From Saprospiraceae bacterium (lineage in GTDB: Bacteria; Bacteroidota; Bacteroidia; Chitinophagales; Saprospiraceae), in NCBI GenBank assembly GCA_026129545.1, contig JAHCHX010000001.1, forward strand, positions 1,177,501 through 1,241,500: 64,000 bases of DNA, in the 5' to 3' direction. Position 1 is the first letter of the stretch. Each line of letters starts with the position of its first letter. The notes beneath the pieces were generated by a model that ran no database searches, was not told the DNA's origin, and saw only the letters and a list, made by a program, of their open reading frames with translations. Positions 1 to 11,600 of this stretch are shown in pieces. Both the position numbers and the translations under genes were made by a program.

Positions 1-907
1 CAAAAAAGAAGCGCCCTTTATATTTGTCTGGGAAAGCGCCGCCTGTTATCGGATAGAATGCAGCACCTACTACCGCACAGCCAAACACATGATGGTAAGC
101 ATATAGAGGGTCTTGATAGTTATCCGGCATTGGCGCGTCGCCCTTTTTGCCTTCCACAGTGGGGAAACCATAATCTTTTCCCGCCAGCACCTCGTTGATT
201 TCTTCCCAAACGTCTGTTCCCACATCGCAAAGGAATATGCGACCAGTTTCGGGCTGTACGGCCATGGAAAATGGGTTGCGAAGCCCGGTGGCAAATACGG
301 ATTTGTATTTCCCATCCACTATTTCATAAAAGGGGTTGTCATCTGGAATAGAGCCATCGGGGTTGAGACGGAGTATTTTGCCTGAATCGTTGTTGGGGTC
401 GTTGGGTGGGTTAATAGAGCCATTTTCTCCAATAGCGACATAGAGCTTTCCGTCATTGCCAAATACCATAGCGCCACCATGATGCACCGAGCTGACTTTG
501 GCATCGCACTCATACAGCACCTCCTCACTTCCGGGCACCACATAATAGCCCTGTGAACGAACCCTCGACACGCGATTGTGTGCGCCTCCCGGCACGGTAT
601 AATAAAGATAGACGAATGGAGAATCGGGATAGTCCGGGTGGAGCGTTATGTGACCCAAACCGCGTTCGTTGTAATCGTCCACAGCCAACTCCATGAAAGG
701 GTCGGGCAGCATCTTTCCATCCTCGACCAATCTAATCGTGCCATTTTTTTCGGTGATGAAAACCAGCCCATTCGGCGCTATGGCCATGTCTGTGGGGTTC
801 AATTCATCCGCGATTTTGTATTGCACAAAACCAAAGGGCAGTTGAGAGGAAGCCGTTGTTGGAATAAAAAGAGCAATGAAAGCGGAAAGCGGTAAAAGGT
901 GTTTCAT
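1..907 (-). CDS. PQQ-dependent sugar dehydrogenase (GSDH family), 3' end outside window
   Basis: The frame is open from ATG at 905-907 to the window edge: 302 codons without a stop, so the C-terminus is missing. The N-terminus (MKHLLPLSAFIALFIPTTAS) looks like a signal peptide, so the protein is probably exported. The body has the soluble glucose/sorbosone dehydrogenase six-bladed propeller pattern: NPTDMAIAPNG, then ERGLGHITLHPDY, VHHGGAMVFGNDGKLYVAIG, GKILRLNPDGSIP and GLRNPFSMAVQPETGRIF. Family members oxidise sugars or related polyols using PQQ and calcium. The substrate cannot be read from sequence. It lies about 160 bp downstream of the TPR gene on the same strand, but a strong terminator separates them. 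Confidence 0.85.
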   Translation of the reverse strand, partial: MKHLLPLSAFIALFIPTTASSQLPFGFVQYKIADELNPTDMAIAPNGLVFITEKNGTIRLVEDGKMLPDPFMELAVDDYNERGLGHITLHPDYPDSPFVYLYYTVPGGAHNRVSRVRSQGYYVVPGSEEVLYECDAKVSSVHHGGAMVFGNDGKLYVAIGENGSINPPNDPNNDSGKILRLNPDGSIPDDNPFYEIVDGKYKSVFATGLRNPFSMAVQPETGRIFLCDVGTDVWEEINEVLAGKDYGFPTVEGKKGDAPMPDNYQDPLYAYHHVFGCAVVGAAFYPITGGAFPDKYKGRFFF

Positions 908-1002
908 GTGCGTTGACGGTTGGTGTATTGCGAAATTAGAAAAAAACAAGTGCCTTAAGACGCATTTCTATTGTTTTGGTCTGTTTTTGTCAAAAAAGGA
1001 AC

Positions 1003-1047
1003 AAAAAAAAGCGCGAGCCACGCTGAAAATCAGAGCAGCTCGCGCTT
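1003..1047 (-). terminator. Intrinsic terminator after the TPR gene
   Basis: Arms AAGCGCGAGC (1009-1018) and GCTCGCGCTT (1038-1047) form a perfect 10-bp stem. Read on the minus strand, the stem is followed by a run of U. It lies just past the stop of the TPR gene at 1069. Confidence 0.8.
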
Positions 1048-1068
1048 GTGGTGGAAGAAGCGGTTTAT

Positions 1069-2394
1069 TTACTTTTTGAAATAGGAGGAGGCGTTTTTCC
1101 CGCCGTTTCTGACGGTTTCAAGGCGTTTTTTGAACTCAAGAGAGAGTTCATCCTCCTTGCGGGCGTAGATTTCGTTCAATGCAATGAGGGTGTTCATATC
1201 GTTCGGGTCGAGGCTTTCCGCTTTTTGAAAGTAGGGGAGCGACTGGTCGAACAAGGACATGACCTCGTCGCGTGCGGCTTGCAGTTTTTTCAGGCCTGCG
1301 GTGGAATAGTCCTCCGGCATTGCGTTCATCTCTTGCGTGCGCACGGCTGCTTTGTTGTAGTAGAGTGCCCCAAGCGAATAGACAGCATCCACGTTTTTTG
1401 GGTCTTTTTCTGTAGCCTGCGTGTAGTAAGTTTTTGCTTCTTCGAAGTACTCATTGGCCTTGGCCGTGTTTTTCTCCTTCGACATCGTTTGGTAGAGATT
1501 GTCGTACACGTTGCCAAGCGTGACGTAGAGGCCGATGTTGCTCGGCTCTTTTTCGATGGCTTGTTTAAGGCTGCCTGTCAATTCGTCGAGCTTGCCTTTT
1601 TTCAGATATGCGTTGATTTCGGAAAAGAGCAGCCCGGTGTCTTCTGGATATTTGGTGCGGCCTTCGGTGAGTATTTTCTGGGCGCCATCCTCGTCGCCCA
1701 TCTCAAGTTTGAGGGTGTATATGCCATCATAAACCGCTGGCTTGGCCTTTCCTTTGGCGTACAGGCTGTTGTAGTATTTCAATGCGTCCTCGTTGCGCTT
1801 GGCTTGCTGTGCCGCGAGCGCGGTGGTGTAAACCATGTTTTCGTACTGGTCGGGGTCGTCAAGCACGCTTTTTTGGCTGCTTGCTTTGAGTATCTCATGT
1901 GCTTGAAGTGATGCCTCGAACGATGCGAATGCTTTGTCGAATTGGCCCGCTTCATACTTTGACACGCCGATATTGATAAGGTGGCCTTCCACTTGGCCGA
2001 GGCCTTTCACCGCATCGCTCTTTTCATATTTTTTGGCGGTCGGGTTGTTGAAGGCGTTTTTGTAGCCCATGAATGCCTCCAAGGCATCGTTGTCGCCACT
2101 GAGGGGGGCATTGGGGTCAACCATGCGCCGAGCCATGTCGCGCTGGAGCATGGTGTTGTACACGTCTCCTTTGGTGAGCCATGCCGAGGCTTGTGCTTGG
2201 CCTTCGGGCGTTTGTAGTGCTTGGTCAATTTTTTGTTTGGCCTCCTCCAACTTGGCAGCATTGGTGTTTGGGTCAATGTTGTAAGTGGTGAGGGCTTTGC
2301 TTGCTTGTTTGGCGAGTTTTCCGCCGTCGTCCTGTGCTTGGGCGATACCATGAAGCAGCAACAGGCATGATAGTGAGAAAAGGACTTTTTTCAT
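1069..2394 (-). CDS. Exported tetratricopeptide-repeat protein
   Basis: 441 residues from the chosen start MKKVLFSLSCLLLLHGIAQAQ, a clear signal peptide with cleavage near AQA/Q. An upstream in-frame start (MLKT, 2406) adds four residues. The mature part is helical with TPR-like units, for example PKNVDAVYSLGALYYNKAA and SNIGLYVTLGNVYDNLYQTM, so it is probably a periplasmic scaffold for protein-protein contacts. No catalytic motif is seen. It lies downstream of gyrA on the same strand but is separated by a hairpin-rich terminator region, so it is probably its own unit. The specific partner is unknown. Confidence 0.85.
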   Translation of the reverse strand: MKKVLFSLSCLLLLHGIAQAQDDGGKLAKQASKALTTYNIDPNTNAAKLEEAKQKIDQALQTPEGQAQASAWLTKGDVYNTMLQRDMARRMVDPNAPLSGDNDALEAFMGYKNAFNNPTAKKYEKSDAVKGLGQVEGHLINIGVSKYEAGQFDKAFASFEASLQAHEILKASSQKSVLDDPDQYENMVYTTALAAQQAKRNEDALKYYNSLYAKGKAKPAVYDGIYTLKLEMGDEDGAQKILTEGRTKYPEDTGLLFSEINAYLKKGKLDELTGSLKQAIEKEPSNIGLYVTLGNVYDNLYQTMSKEKNTAKANEYFEEAKTYYTQATEKDPKNVDAVYSLGALYYNKAAVRTQEMNAMPEDYSTAGLKKLQAARDEVMSLFDQSLPYFQKAESLDPNDMNTLIALNEIYARKEDELSLEFKKRLETVRNGGKNASSYFKK

Positions 2395-2499
2395 CGTTTT
2401 CAACAAAAATTAAGTTTTGAAAAATCGTTTTGTAAAGACGGGTTTAGGGATAAAAGATTTTAAACGGGTGGTTAAAGATAGCCGTTCTCGATTTGTAAA

Positions 2500-2586
2500 G
2501 AGGTGTCATCTTTTGAGGAACGAAAAAGGTGACACCTCGGCCTGTTTTTGAGGTGTCACCTCTCCATGCTTCCGGGATGACACCTC
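2500..2586. repeat. Four alternating copies of GAGGTGTCA (nested inverted repeats)
   Basis: GAGGTGTCA occurs at 2500-2508 and 2550-2558, and its reverse complement TGACACCTC at 2530-2538 and 2578-2586. Neighbouring copies can pair in more than one way. The central pair extends to an 11-bp stem. Confidence 0.8.
2523..2560 (-). terminator. Likely gyrA terminator
   Basis: On the minus strand GGTGACACCTC (2550-2560) pairs with GAGGTGTCACC (2528-2538) across an 11-nt loop and is followed by TTTTT. It lies 70 bp past the gyrA stop and is part of the GAGGTGTCA array. Confidence 0.7.
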
Positions 2587-2629
2587 AGAACCCGACAAAG
2601 CGAGAATCGCTGGGTTAAAGACGATTAAC

Positions 2630-5113
2630 TCATTCTTCGGAGGGGGATTCTTGGCCATTGCTGTTTTCCACTTCTGCCGATGCCACTACCGCCACGTCGG
2701 CAATGTCGTCGCCCTCGTCGAGGCGGATGAGTTTCACGCCTTGTGTGGCGCGACCCATCACGCGCAATTCGTCAGCAGCTGTACGGATGGTGACACCTGA
2801 TGTGGTCGTAATCATCAGGTCATCAGAATCGGTCACGGTTTTGATGGCAACGAGGTGGCCTGTTTTGCTGGTCACGTTCATCGTTTTGATACCCTTTCCT
2901 CCGCGCCCTTGCGTGCGGTACTCATCCAATGCCGAGCGTTTGCCCATGCCTTTTTCGGAGACGACCAGAATGGTGGAGGCGGCATCGGCAGGGTCAATGC
3001 AGACCATGCCTACCACCACGTCGTCGTTCGATACCGAAATGCCGCGCACCCCGGCAGCGGTGCGTCCCATTGGGCGCACGTCTTGCTCGTTGAAGCGGAT
3101 GGCTTTGCCGCTTTGCACGGCGAGGATAATCTCGTTCTTGCCGTTGGTCAGCTTGGCCTCAATCAGCGCGTCGCCTTCATTGATTTCAATAGCATTGATG
3201 CCGCCTTGTCGGGGTCTGGAATATGCTTCCAAAAGGGTTTTTTTGATTTGACCGCGCTTGGTGCAAAACACGATGTAGTGATTGTTGATAAACGCCTCGT
3301 CGTCGAGTTTTTTCACTATGATGAAAGCACGAATTTTATCCTCTTTGGGGATGTTCAGCAGGTTCTGAATCACGCGGCCTTGGCCCACTCTTGTGCCTTC
3401 CGGGATTTCGTACACCTTTAGCCAAAAACAGCGGCCACTTTCTGTGAAAAGCAGCAGGGTGTTGTGATTGGTGGCGGTGAACATGTGTTCCACAAAATCC
3501 TCGTCGCGGGTGCGAACGCCTTGAGCGCCACGTCCCCCTCGGCCTTGGGCGCGATATTCTGAAATAGGTGTCCGCTTGATGTAGCCTGCGTGGCTAATGG
3601 TAATCACAACCTCCTCGTCCTCAATCAAATCCTCCATGTTGATTTCTGCCTCGTCTATCTCGATGGCGGTGCGCCGTTCGTCGCCGAAACGCTCTCTGAT
3701 TTCCAACGTTTCGGATTTGATGATGCCGCGCCGCAAACCTTCATCGGCCAGAATTGCTTTCAGCTCGGCGATTTTTTTCATCAATTCTTCATATTCCAGC
3801 TTCACTTTGTCGCGCTCCAATCCCGTGAGCTGCTGAAGACGCATGGCAAGGATCGCTTTGGCCTGTATTTCGGTGAGGCCGAATTGAGCCATCAGCCCTT
3901 CGCGGGCTTCATCTGCATCTTTGGAGGCGCGAATGAGCGCAATGACTTCATCCAGATGGTCGAGTGCGATGAGCAACCCTTCGAGGATATGGGCGCGCTC
4001 CTCTGCTTTGCGGAGCTCGTATTGGGTGCGGCGGATAATGACGTCAAGGCGGAATTTGATGAACTCGTCAATCTGCTCCTTCAAGTTCAGGGTTCGAGGC
4101 CGCCCGTTCACCAAAGCGATATTGTTGATGCCGTAAGAGGTTTGGAGCGGGGTCAATTTGAAGAGCTGGCTAAGCACCACGTTGGCCGCCGCGTCGCGTT
4201 TGATTTCGATGACCATGCGCACTCCCTCTCGGTTGGAAGTGTCGTAAGCATCAGAAATGCCGAGAATCTTTTTCTCATTGACCAATTCCGCGATTTTGGC
4301 GAGCAACAGTGCCTTGTTAACTTGATATGGCACCTCAGTCACGATGATGCTTTCTCGCCCCTTGTCGTCCACTTCAATTTCGGTTTTGGCACGCACGACC
4401 ACGCGTCCGCGCCCCGTGCGATAGCCTTCTTTCACTCCGCTGAGGCCATATATAATGCCACCTGTGGGGAAGTCGGGGGCCTTCACATAGTGCATCAATT
4501 CTTCGACATCAATATCAGGATTGTCCACTGCCGCAATGATGGCATCGCACACTTCGGTAAGATTGTGGGGCATCATGTTGGTGGCCATGCCTACCGCGAT
4601 GCCCGATGCCCCGTTGACGAGCAGATTGGGGAATTTGGTGGGCATGACGCTCGGCTCTTCGAGCGAGTCGTCGAAGTTGAGTTGAAAATCAACGGTTTCT
4701 TTGTCAATGTCGCCCACGATTTCATCGGCTACGCGGCGGAGGCGGGCTTCCGTGTAACGCATGGCTGCCGGGGAGTCGCCGTCCATAGAGCCAAAGTTGC
4801 CTTGCCCATCAACGAGTGGATAACGAAGGCTCCACTCCTGTGCCATACGCACCATCGTGTCGTACACGGAGCCGTCGCCGTGTGGGTGATATTTGCCAAG
4901 CACTTCACCGACGATACGGGCGGATTTTTTGTAAGGCTTATTGTAGCTAAGCCCTAGGTCCAGCATGCCGTAAAGAACGCGGCGATGCACGGGCTTGAGG
5001 CCGTCGCGCACATCGGGCAGGGCGCGGCTGACAATCACGGACATGGAATAGTCAATGTACGCGACTTTGAGTTCTTCTTCGATGTTGATGGAAATGATTC
5101 TCGAATCTTGCAT
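2630..5113 (-). CDS. gyrA: DNA gyrase subunit A
   Basis: 827 residues, normal length for GyrA, the DNA-cleaving subunit of the A2B2 type II topoisomerase that introduces negative supercoils. The N-terminal catalytic domain has [23 protein letters not shown] and the active-site tyrosine Tyr120 in [10 protein letters not shown]. The C-terminal beta-pinwheel has GyrA-box-like motifs [10 protein letters not shown] and [10 protein letters not shown], which favours GyrA over ParC. At the position equivalent to E. coli Ser83 there is Gly81, while the Asp87 equivalent (Asp85) is kept. The start ATG at 5111-5113 matches the family N-terminus ([19 protein letters not shown]). The C-terminal tail is acidic. 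A Bacteroidota-type -7 box lies about 120 bp upstream. Confidence 0.97.
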   Translation of the reverse strand: MQDSRIISINIEEELKVAYIDYSMSVIVSRALPDVRDGLKPVHRRVLYGMLDLGLSYNKPYKKSARIVGEVLGKYHPHGDGSVYDTMVRMAQEWSLRYPLVDGQGNFGSMDGDSPAAMRYTEARLRRVADEIVGDIDKETVDFQLNFDDSLEEPSVMPTKFPNLLVNGASGIAVGMATNMMPHNLTEVCDAIIAAVDNPDIDVEELMHYVKAPDFPTGGIIYGLSGVKEGYRTGRGRVVVRAKTEIEVDDKGRESIIVTEVPYQVNKALLLAKIAELVNEKKILGISDAYDTSNREGVRMVIEIKRDAAANVVLSQLFKLTPLQTSYGINNIALVNGRPRTLNLKEQIDEFIKFRLDVIIRRTQYELRKAEERAHILEGLLIALDHLDEVIALIRASKDADEAREGLMAQFGLTEIQAKAILAMRLQQLTGLERDKVKLEYEELMKKIAELKAILADEGLRRGIIKSETLEIRERFGDERRTAIEIDEAEINMEDLIEDEEVVITISHAGYIKRTPISEYRAQGRGGRGAQGVRTRDEDFVEHMFTATNHNTLLLFTESGRCFWLKVYEIPEGTRVGQGRVIQNLLNIPKEDKIRAFIIVKKLDDEAFINNHYIVFCTKRGQIKKTLLEAYSRPRQGGINAIEINEGDALIEAKLTNGKNEIILAVQSGKAIRFNEQDVRPMGRTAAGVRGISVSNDDVVVGMVCIDPADAASTILVVSEKGMGKRSALDEYRTQGRGGKGIKTMNVTSKTGHLVAIKTVTDSDDLMITTTSGVTIRTAADELRVMGRATQGVKLIRLDEGDDIADVAVVASAEVENSNGQESPSEE

Positions 5114-5235
5114 CTCTTGCGTTTGGCGGCGGACGATTGGCGGTGAACGGGTCGTTGAGAGTTGGGAAATTTGAGCGTTTGAGTGTCACATTCATCAACC
5201 GTCCGCCCTGAACCGTTCACCGTTGAAAAGGTGCG

Positions 5236-5262
5236 CGAAGGTACGAAGATTGGAGATTTTTA
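5236..5262 (-). promoter_or_regulatory. Possible gyrA promoter
   Basis: TACCTTCG on the minus strand (5236-5243) matches the Bacteroidota -7 consensus TAnnTTTG at 5 of 6 fixed bases. A TTTA lies about 17 bp further upstream as a weak -33. It would give a leader of about 120 nt before gyrA. Confidence 0.4.
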
Positions 5263-5355
5263 AAGTTTCCTTACCTGATAATTTGCGAGGACATTGCTAA
5301 CGGCAGAGCAAACCGAGCGATATACGTCACCTGTTTGACAAATCTTCGATTTTCG

Positions 5356-5386
5356 TTTGGAAGGTCGACAAGCGGCTCTACTTTTG
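5356..5386 (+). promoter_or_regulatory. Canonical Bacteroidota promoter for the giant adhesin gene
   Basis: TTTG at 5356-5359, a 19-bp spacer, then TACTTTTG at 5379-5386. This is an exact match to TTTG-N19-TAnnTTTG. Transcription would begin near 5392, leaving about 300 nt of leader before the ATG at 5694. I see no riboswitch class in the leader and no convincing ORF. Confidence 0.75.
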
Positions 5387-5693
5387 AGAAACTTTTTTCT
5401 CTCCGCTTAATCTTTTGCCCTCCTTATCCCTTTGGCAGCACCGTGCTGCATCCATGAGCATTATCATATCCTATTGAGGCCGATTCGCACATCTTGTTGG
5501 CTTGGGCAAATGCCCATGCGCGATGTGCGCTAATGCGCTTTTTGCCGATTACACATTCAAGTTGGGTTCTTCCGATTCGCTCCCTTCCAACCTCCTCTTT
5601 GAGGGAGCGGGGGGCAATGGTTGTTTTGTTTGTATTAATGTGCTTCGGCATTCATTTAACCTTTTCAATCTTTTACCAAAATCTTTTTCACTT

Positions 5694-8600
5694 ATGAGGA
5701 GTTTGACAAATCTTCATTCAACGGTGAGGCGAAGGCTAACGCTTCTTTCGTTTTTGCTGTTGGCAACGGCGTTTGTCTGTTTGAATGCCCAAACAGCAAA
5801 TACTTATGTGTTCACCACGTCAACGGGGGCAACACTTGACCCCATGGCTGGCGCTGCGGTAGCAGTAGGTCCAAATGTGGACGACACGCCATCTGGATTG
5901 TTGGACATTGGGTTTAACTTCGTTTATGAAACGACTACCTACACCCAATTTTCAGTTTCACCGGATGGTTTCATCAAACTGGGAGCGCCAGCTGCCGTTT
6001 CCCAATTTACAAATAGTATTGTAAGCACCACAAACATCCCCAAACTCTTCCCGTTTTGGGACGACTTGGCTACTGGCACCACAGGCAGCGTTTCTTATGT
6101 GGTCACTGGTAGTGCTCCGAACAGGGTGTTGAAGATTCAGTGGTTTGTGACTATCCCACGAAACACTGTCGGTGCTGCAAACAGTACTATGCAAGCTTGG
6201 TTGTACGAAACGACTAACGTAATTGAGTTCCGTTTTGAAAACGTTGGTGGCGCGACTGCCTCGGCATCAGTAGGTATCAACGGCACTACTGCAACCAATT
6301 TTCACAGCATAACCACCACAACACACACGACTAGCACCGTAACTGCGAACAACGCCAACACTGCATGGCCCGGTGTTGGCAGGATGTATACTTTCACGCC
6401 ACCTGCTCAGTGCGCTGGCACACCAGATGGCGGTGTAACGCAGTCTTCTGCCAATCCTGCTTGTTCGGGCGTGAACTTTACCCTTAGCTTAAGCGGCAAC
6501 ACGCAAGGCTTGGGCATCACCTACCAATGGCAGTCGTCCTCCGATGGAGTGAACTTCTCCAATATCGGGGGTGCCACTTCTTCCACGTTGACAATAAATC
6601 AGACAACGGCTACTTGGTATCATTGTGTGGTAACTTGCACCAATAGTGGATTGTCGGCCAACTCTACGGATTTGTTTATTGACATGGCATTGCCCACACA
6701 ATGCTACTGCACACCGATTTATACCTCCGGGTGCGGCTCCAGCGACCGTATTGACAAAGTTACTTTTGGCGCATTGGTAAATCCCGCAGTGGGCAACTCA
6801 GGTTGCACCAACGGGAGCGCGTTGGGCTACACGCAATACCTTTCTGGATTGCCGATTCCCAACCTCGCAATCGGGCAGACCTATCCCATCAGTGTATTGG
6901 TAGGCCCGGGTGGCACCGAACACGTCAGAATCTTCATTGACTTCAACCAAGATGGCGACTTCTTCGATGCCGGGGAGGATACCTATATTGGTTCGGGCAA
7001 TGGCGTTACCATCAACGGTAATATCACGGTGCCTGCTGGTGCCCTGACTGGTCAGACGCGCATGCGAGTGCGTGTGGTGTTCAACACTAGTGTATTCGGC
7101 CCTTGTACCAGCCATAGCTTCGGCGAAGCAGAGGATTACCTAGTGAACATTGTGGCGCCGCCTTCCTGCCTTGCAGGGCCTAACTCGCCAGCGAATGGCA
7201 GCTCGGATTGCCCCGGTGCCACCACGCTCTCTTGGCCTGTAGCTCCTAATGCAACGAGCTACGATGTGTATTTCGGCAATTCGCCCAATCCGCCTTTGGT
7301 AGCAAACACGGCAGGCACTACATATAATGCAGGTACGCTGGGTTTGGGCACATACTACTGGAAAATAGTGCCGAAAAACGACGCGGGCGAAGCTACTGGC
7401 TGCCCAGAATGGTCTTTCTCCAAGGCGGACGGCCAAGCACCCGTCATCACGAATTGTGGCAGCGACCAAACGCTGTTTGCGAACGCAAACTGCCAAGCCA
7501 CTTTAGGTAATTATACTGGCAACGTCACCTATATGGACAACTGCCCAGGTGCCGCCAATGTGACGCAAAGCCCGATAGCAGGCACGACCATTTCGAGCAA
7601 TACGATAGTCACGTTCACGGTGACTGACCTTGCTGGAAACTCTGCCCAGTGCTCTATCAATGTGTTCCTGCAAGACGATTCCGCACCGACCATCAACTGC
7701 CCTTCGGTAGTGGAAGTGGGTACTTCGAGCTCTTCTTGCGATGGCATTGCCACATTCAATGTGACTGCCACGGACAACTGCGATAACAACGTGCAAATCA
7801 CACAGACTAGCGGCCCAGCAAGTGGTTCTGTCTTCCCATTGGGCACCACTACTGTTAGCTTCAGCGCACAGGATGACTCGGGGAATAGCGCCAATTGCTC
7901 ATTCAACGTTGTTGTTTCCGACGACGATGCACCCGTTATTTCAGTTTGCCCACCGGATGTTTCTGTTTCAACGGATGATAATTGCGAGGCTATCACGGCA
8001 GATTATACTGGCCTGGTGGTAGCAAGCGACAACTGCGACCCCAACCCAATCGTCACGCAAGACCCTCCTCCGGGTGGCGTGAGCGCAGGTTTTTTGACCA
8101 TTGTTATGACCGTGACTGACAACGCAGGCAATGCAACGACTTGCTCGTTCCAAACAACTGCCGACGACGACATTCCACCTACGATTTCTTGCCCCGGGGC
8201 CCAGTATTTTGATGCGGATGATGATTGCCAAACACCCCTTCCAGATTTCACTGACCTTGCAAATGCAAGCGACAACTGTGGCGGTTTCATCGTGACGCAA
8301 AGCCCTGCTCCCGGCACGGAGGTTGGTTTTGGCCAAACACTAGTCACCCTTACTGTGTCAGATGGCCCCGGTCTTACGGCATCTTGCGTCATGGAAGCAT
8401 ACGCTGTGGATGTCACGCCGCCCGTCCTGACCTGCCCGGACAACATCGTGGTTGACACCGACCCGAACACCTGCACAGCAGTTGTGATGTTCATGTGTGC
8501 TGTTGCTCCAGACAACTGCTCCGGCTCCGCAAACCCTGAGCAGAATCTAGGTCTTCCCGCCGGCTCGGCCTTCCCGCTTGGCGTGAACGTGGTTGGATTC

Positions 8601-11600
8601 CAAGCCACTGATGCATCTGGCAACACGGCATACTGCACCTTCACCATCACGGTGGTGGACAACGACCCGCCGTATCTCTCTTGCCCATTTGACATCGTTG
8701 TTGACACCGACCCAGGCCTCTGCTCCGCAGTAGTCAATTGGTCAACCCCGACGACACACGACAACTGCGGCGACCCGACCCTGGCGCAAACCGGAGGTCT
8801 GCCAAACGGCTCTGCTTTCCCGAAAGGTGTGTCGGTCATCTCTTACTCGTCCACCGACGACGCAGGGAACGTGACCACTTGCAGCTTCAGCATCACAGTG
8901 GAAGACAACGAGTTGCCTGTCATCACTTGCCCGGCCAACATCGTGGTGGGCAACACCCTGAACCAGTGCGGTGCCATCGTGAACTACCCCGCCCCGACGT
9001 TCAGTGACAACTGCCCAGGTGCCAGCATCGTGCTGGTGAGCGGCCTTCCGAGCGGCTCCTTCTTCCCAGTGGGAACCACCACCAATGTCTGGCGCGTCAC
9101 CGATGCTTCCGGCAACTCCGCGACCTGTAGCTTCACCGTGACGGTGAACGACGTACAGCCGCCTACCATCACATGCCCGGCTAACATCGTTCGCAACAAC
9201 GACCCCAATCAGTGTGGGGCAATCGTGACCTACGCGACTCCGACATTCAGCGACAACTGCCCGGGTGTTACTATTGAGCAAATCGCCGGCTTGCCAAGTG
9301 GCTCTTTCTTCCCGGTAGGCACTACCACCAACGTGTTCAAGGCTACCGACGCAGCGGGCAATATGTCCACCTGTAGCTTCACCGTGACGGTGAACGACGT
9401 ACAGCCGCCCGTGTTCAACAATTGCCCCGGCAACATTACGGTGTCTAATGACCCTGGCGTATGCGGCGCGGTCGTCACTTGGCCAAAAATCACGGCTTCC
9501 GACAACTGCCCGGGCGTGGTGGTCACTTTTGTGAGCGGCATGGCAAGCGGCGCCCTGTTCGACGTGGGCATCACGACGGTCATCTACAAAGCCACCGATG
9601 CATCCGGCAACATGGCAACTTGCAGCTTCAACGTCATTGTGCTTGACAACGAAGACCCGTCCATCACTTGCCCAGCCAACATCGTGCGCAACAATGACTG
9701 GAACAAATGCTCTGCCACCGTAACCTTCTTGGGAACACCTGTCACTGCCGACAATTGCGGCGTGGCGAGCGTGACCAACAATGCTGTTGGCAACGTGTAT
9801 CCGGTTGGTGTGACCACCGTCACATGGACCGTGGTTGACGGAGCGGGCAACGATGCCACTTGCCAGCAGACCATCACAGTGATTGACTACCAGCCGCCGC
9901 ACGTTGTGTGCCCAGCGGACATATACACGGTAAACGACCCGAACCTGCCCTGTCAGGCCTATGTGGAATACGAAGCAACTGCTACTGACAACTGCCCCGG
10001 CGTAGTCATCACTTACAGTGAATGGCCACCCTCCGACAACGGCTACTTCTCCATCGGTACCACGATGGTGATGGTAACAGCCACCGACGCGGCTGGCAAC
10101 GAGGACAACTGTATGTTCAACATCGTGGTCAGCCCAGCCCCAGAGATTTGCAACGGCCTCGACGACGACTGCGACGGCTTCATTGACGAGGACGACGACG
10201 CTTGGAAACAAGTGGACAAGCAATTGGCCAGCAACGGCAAGGCAGGCGACCTTTATGGCAACAGCGTAGCCGTGTATGGTAATTATGCAGTAGTCGGCGC
10301 GAAAAACGCCGATGGCAAAGGTCAGAACTCAGGCATGGCTTATGTGCTTTACAGCAACGAGGTCAGCCCTGACGACTGGCAGGAAGTCGCCGTGCTCGAC
10401 CCATCGGGCGTGAAGGCCGACGACAACTTTGGCGCAAGTGTGGCCATCCACTCCGACCTCATCGTGGTGGGTGCGCCCAACGACGACGACCTTGGCACAG
10501 ATGCTGGCGCCGCCTACGTTTTTGCGAGAAACAGCAATGGCGTATGGAACATGGTCACAAAAATCAGGGCATCTGATGGCTTTGCGGGCGACAACTTCGG
10601 CACTGCCGTCAGCATAAGCGGCGACCGGATACTCGTGGGCGCAAGCCTGAACGACGAGAAGGGCCAGAACGCTGGTGCGGCTTACCTCTTTGGCCGCCAT
10701 GTTGGTGGTACCAACAACTGGGGCGAGATGACCAAAATCACCGCCAATGGCCTTCAAGCAGGCGATATGTTTGGAGCAAGCCTCAAAATTGACGGTGACT
10801 ATGCCATCATAGGCGCACACCTCGACGACGCAAAAGGCACGAACGCTGGCGCGGCATACATCTTCCACAAAGACCAAGGCGGCGCGAACGCTTGGGGCGA
10901 AGCGAAGAAACTGACGGCCAACGACGGCAAGAGCCTCGACAACTTCGGCAACAGCGTGAGCATCAGCGGCGACCATGTCATCGTAGGCGCTCCGCTCCAC
11001 GACCTGCGCGGCTCGAACGCTGGCGCAGCCTACGTCTTCGAACGCAATCACGGCGGCCTCAACAACTGGGGCCAAGTGTCCCGCCTGCTCGCCGACGACG
11101 GCGCGGCCCACCATCAGTTGGGCTACGCGGTGGCGGTCAACGGCAACTACGCAGTGGCTGGCGCACGCTTCAACAACCACAAAGGCTCCAACTCCGGCGC
11201 CATCTATGTGTGGCAGCGTCAGGTCAACGGCGTTTGGGAAAACGTGGCCAAACTGTTTGATTATCAAGGCGACAAGAACGACCAGTTCGGTACTTCGCTC
11301 GACGTGTTCAACCGCGTCATCATCGTCGGCGCACTGCGCGACGATGTGGCTGGCAAGGCCGACCAAGGCTCGGTGAGCTTCTTCTCTGCTGGCTGCGACG
11401 ACGACGATAAAGGCTTCATCGGCAACCCGTCGGACAACGTGGTGCCGGGCGTGAAAAAGGTTGGCGCATTTGAGGTGCGAGCCTTCCCGCAGCCCTTTAG
11501 CGACGTGCTGAACATCGAGGTCAACATGAAATCTGCCGCCGACACGCGCGTGGTGGTGTGGAACGCCTACGGTCAGGAAGTGGCTACCATCCACAACGGC

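Noticed and set aside
3590..4957. 455-codon plus-strand ORF opposite gyrA
   Set aside because: Antisense shadow of gyrA; no promoter box and unnatural composition.
5424..5651. 75-codon minus-strand ORF in the adhesin leader
   Set aside because: No promoter box, no recognisable features; sits across a leader with better support as untranslated.
5502..5693. Upstream extension of the adhesin frame
   Set aside because: Would place a non-hydrophobic stretch before the signal peptide and lies in the leader; ATG 5694 gives a proper signal peptide.
8742..10223. Long minus-strand ORF (493 codons) in the adhesin
   Set aside because: Antisense to HYR modules, low-complexity His/Val-rich translation without signal or domain; shadow of the true frame.
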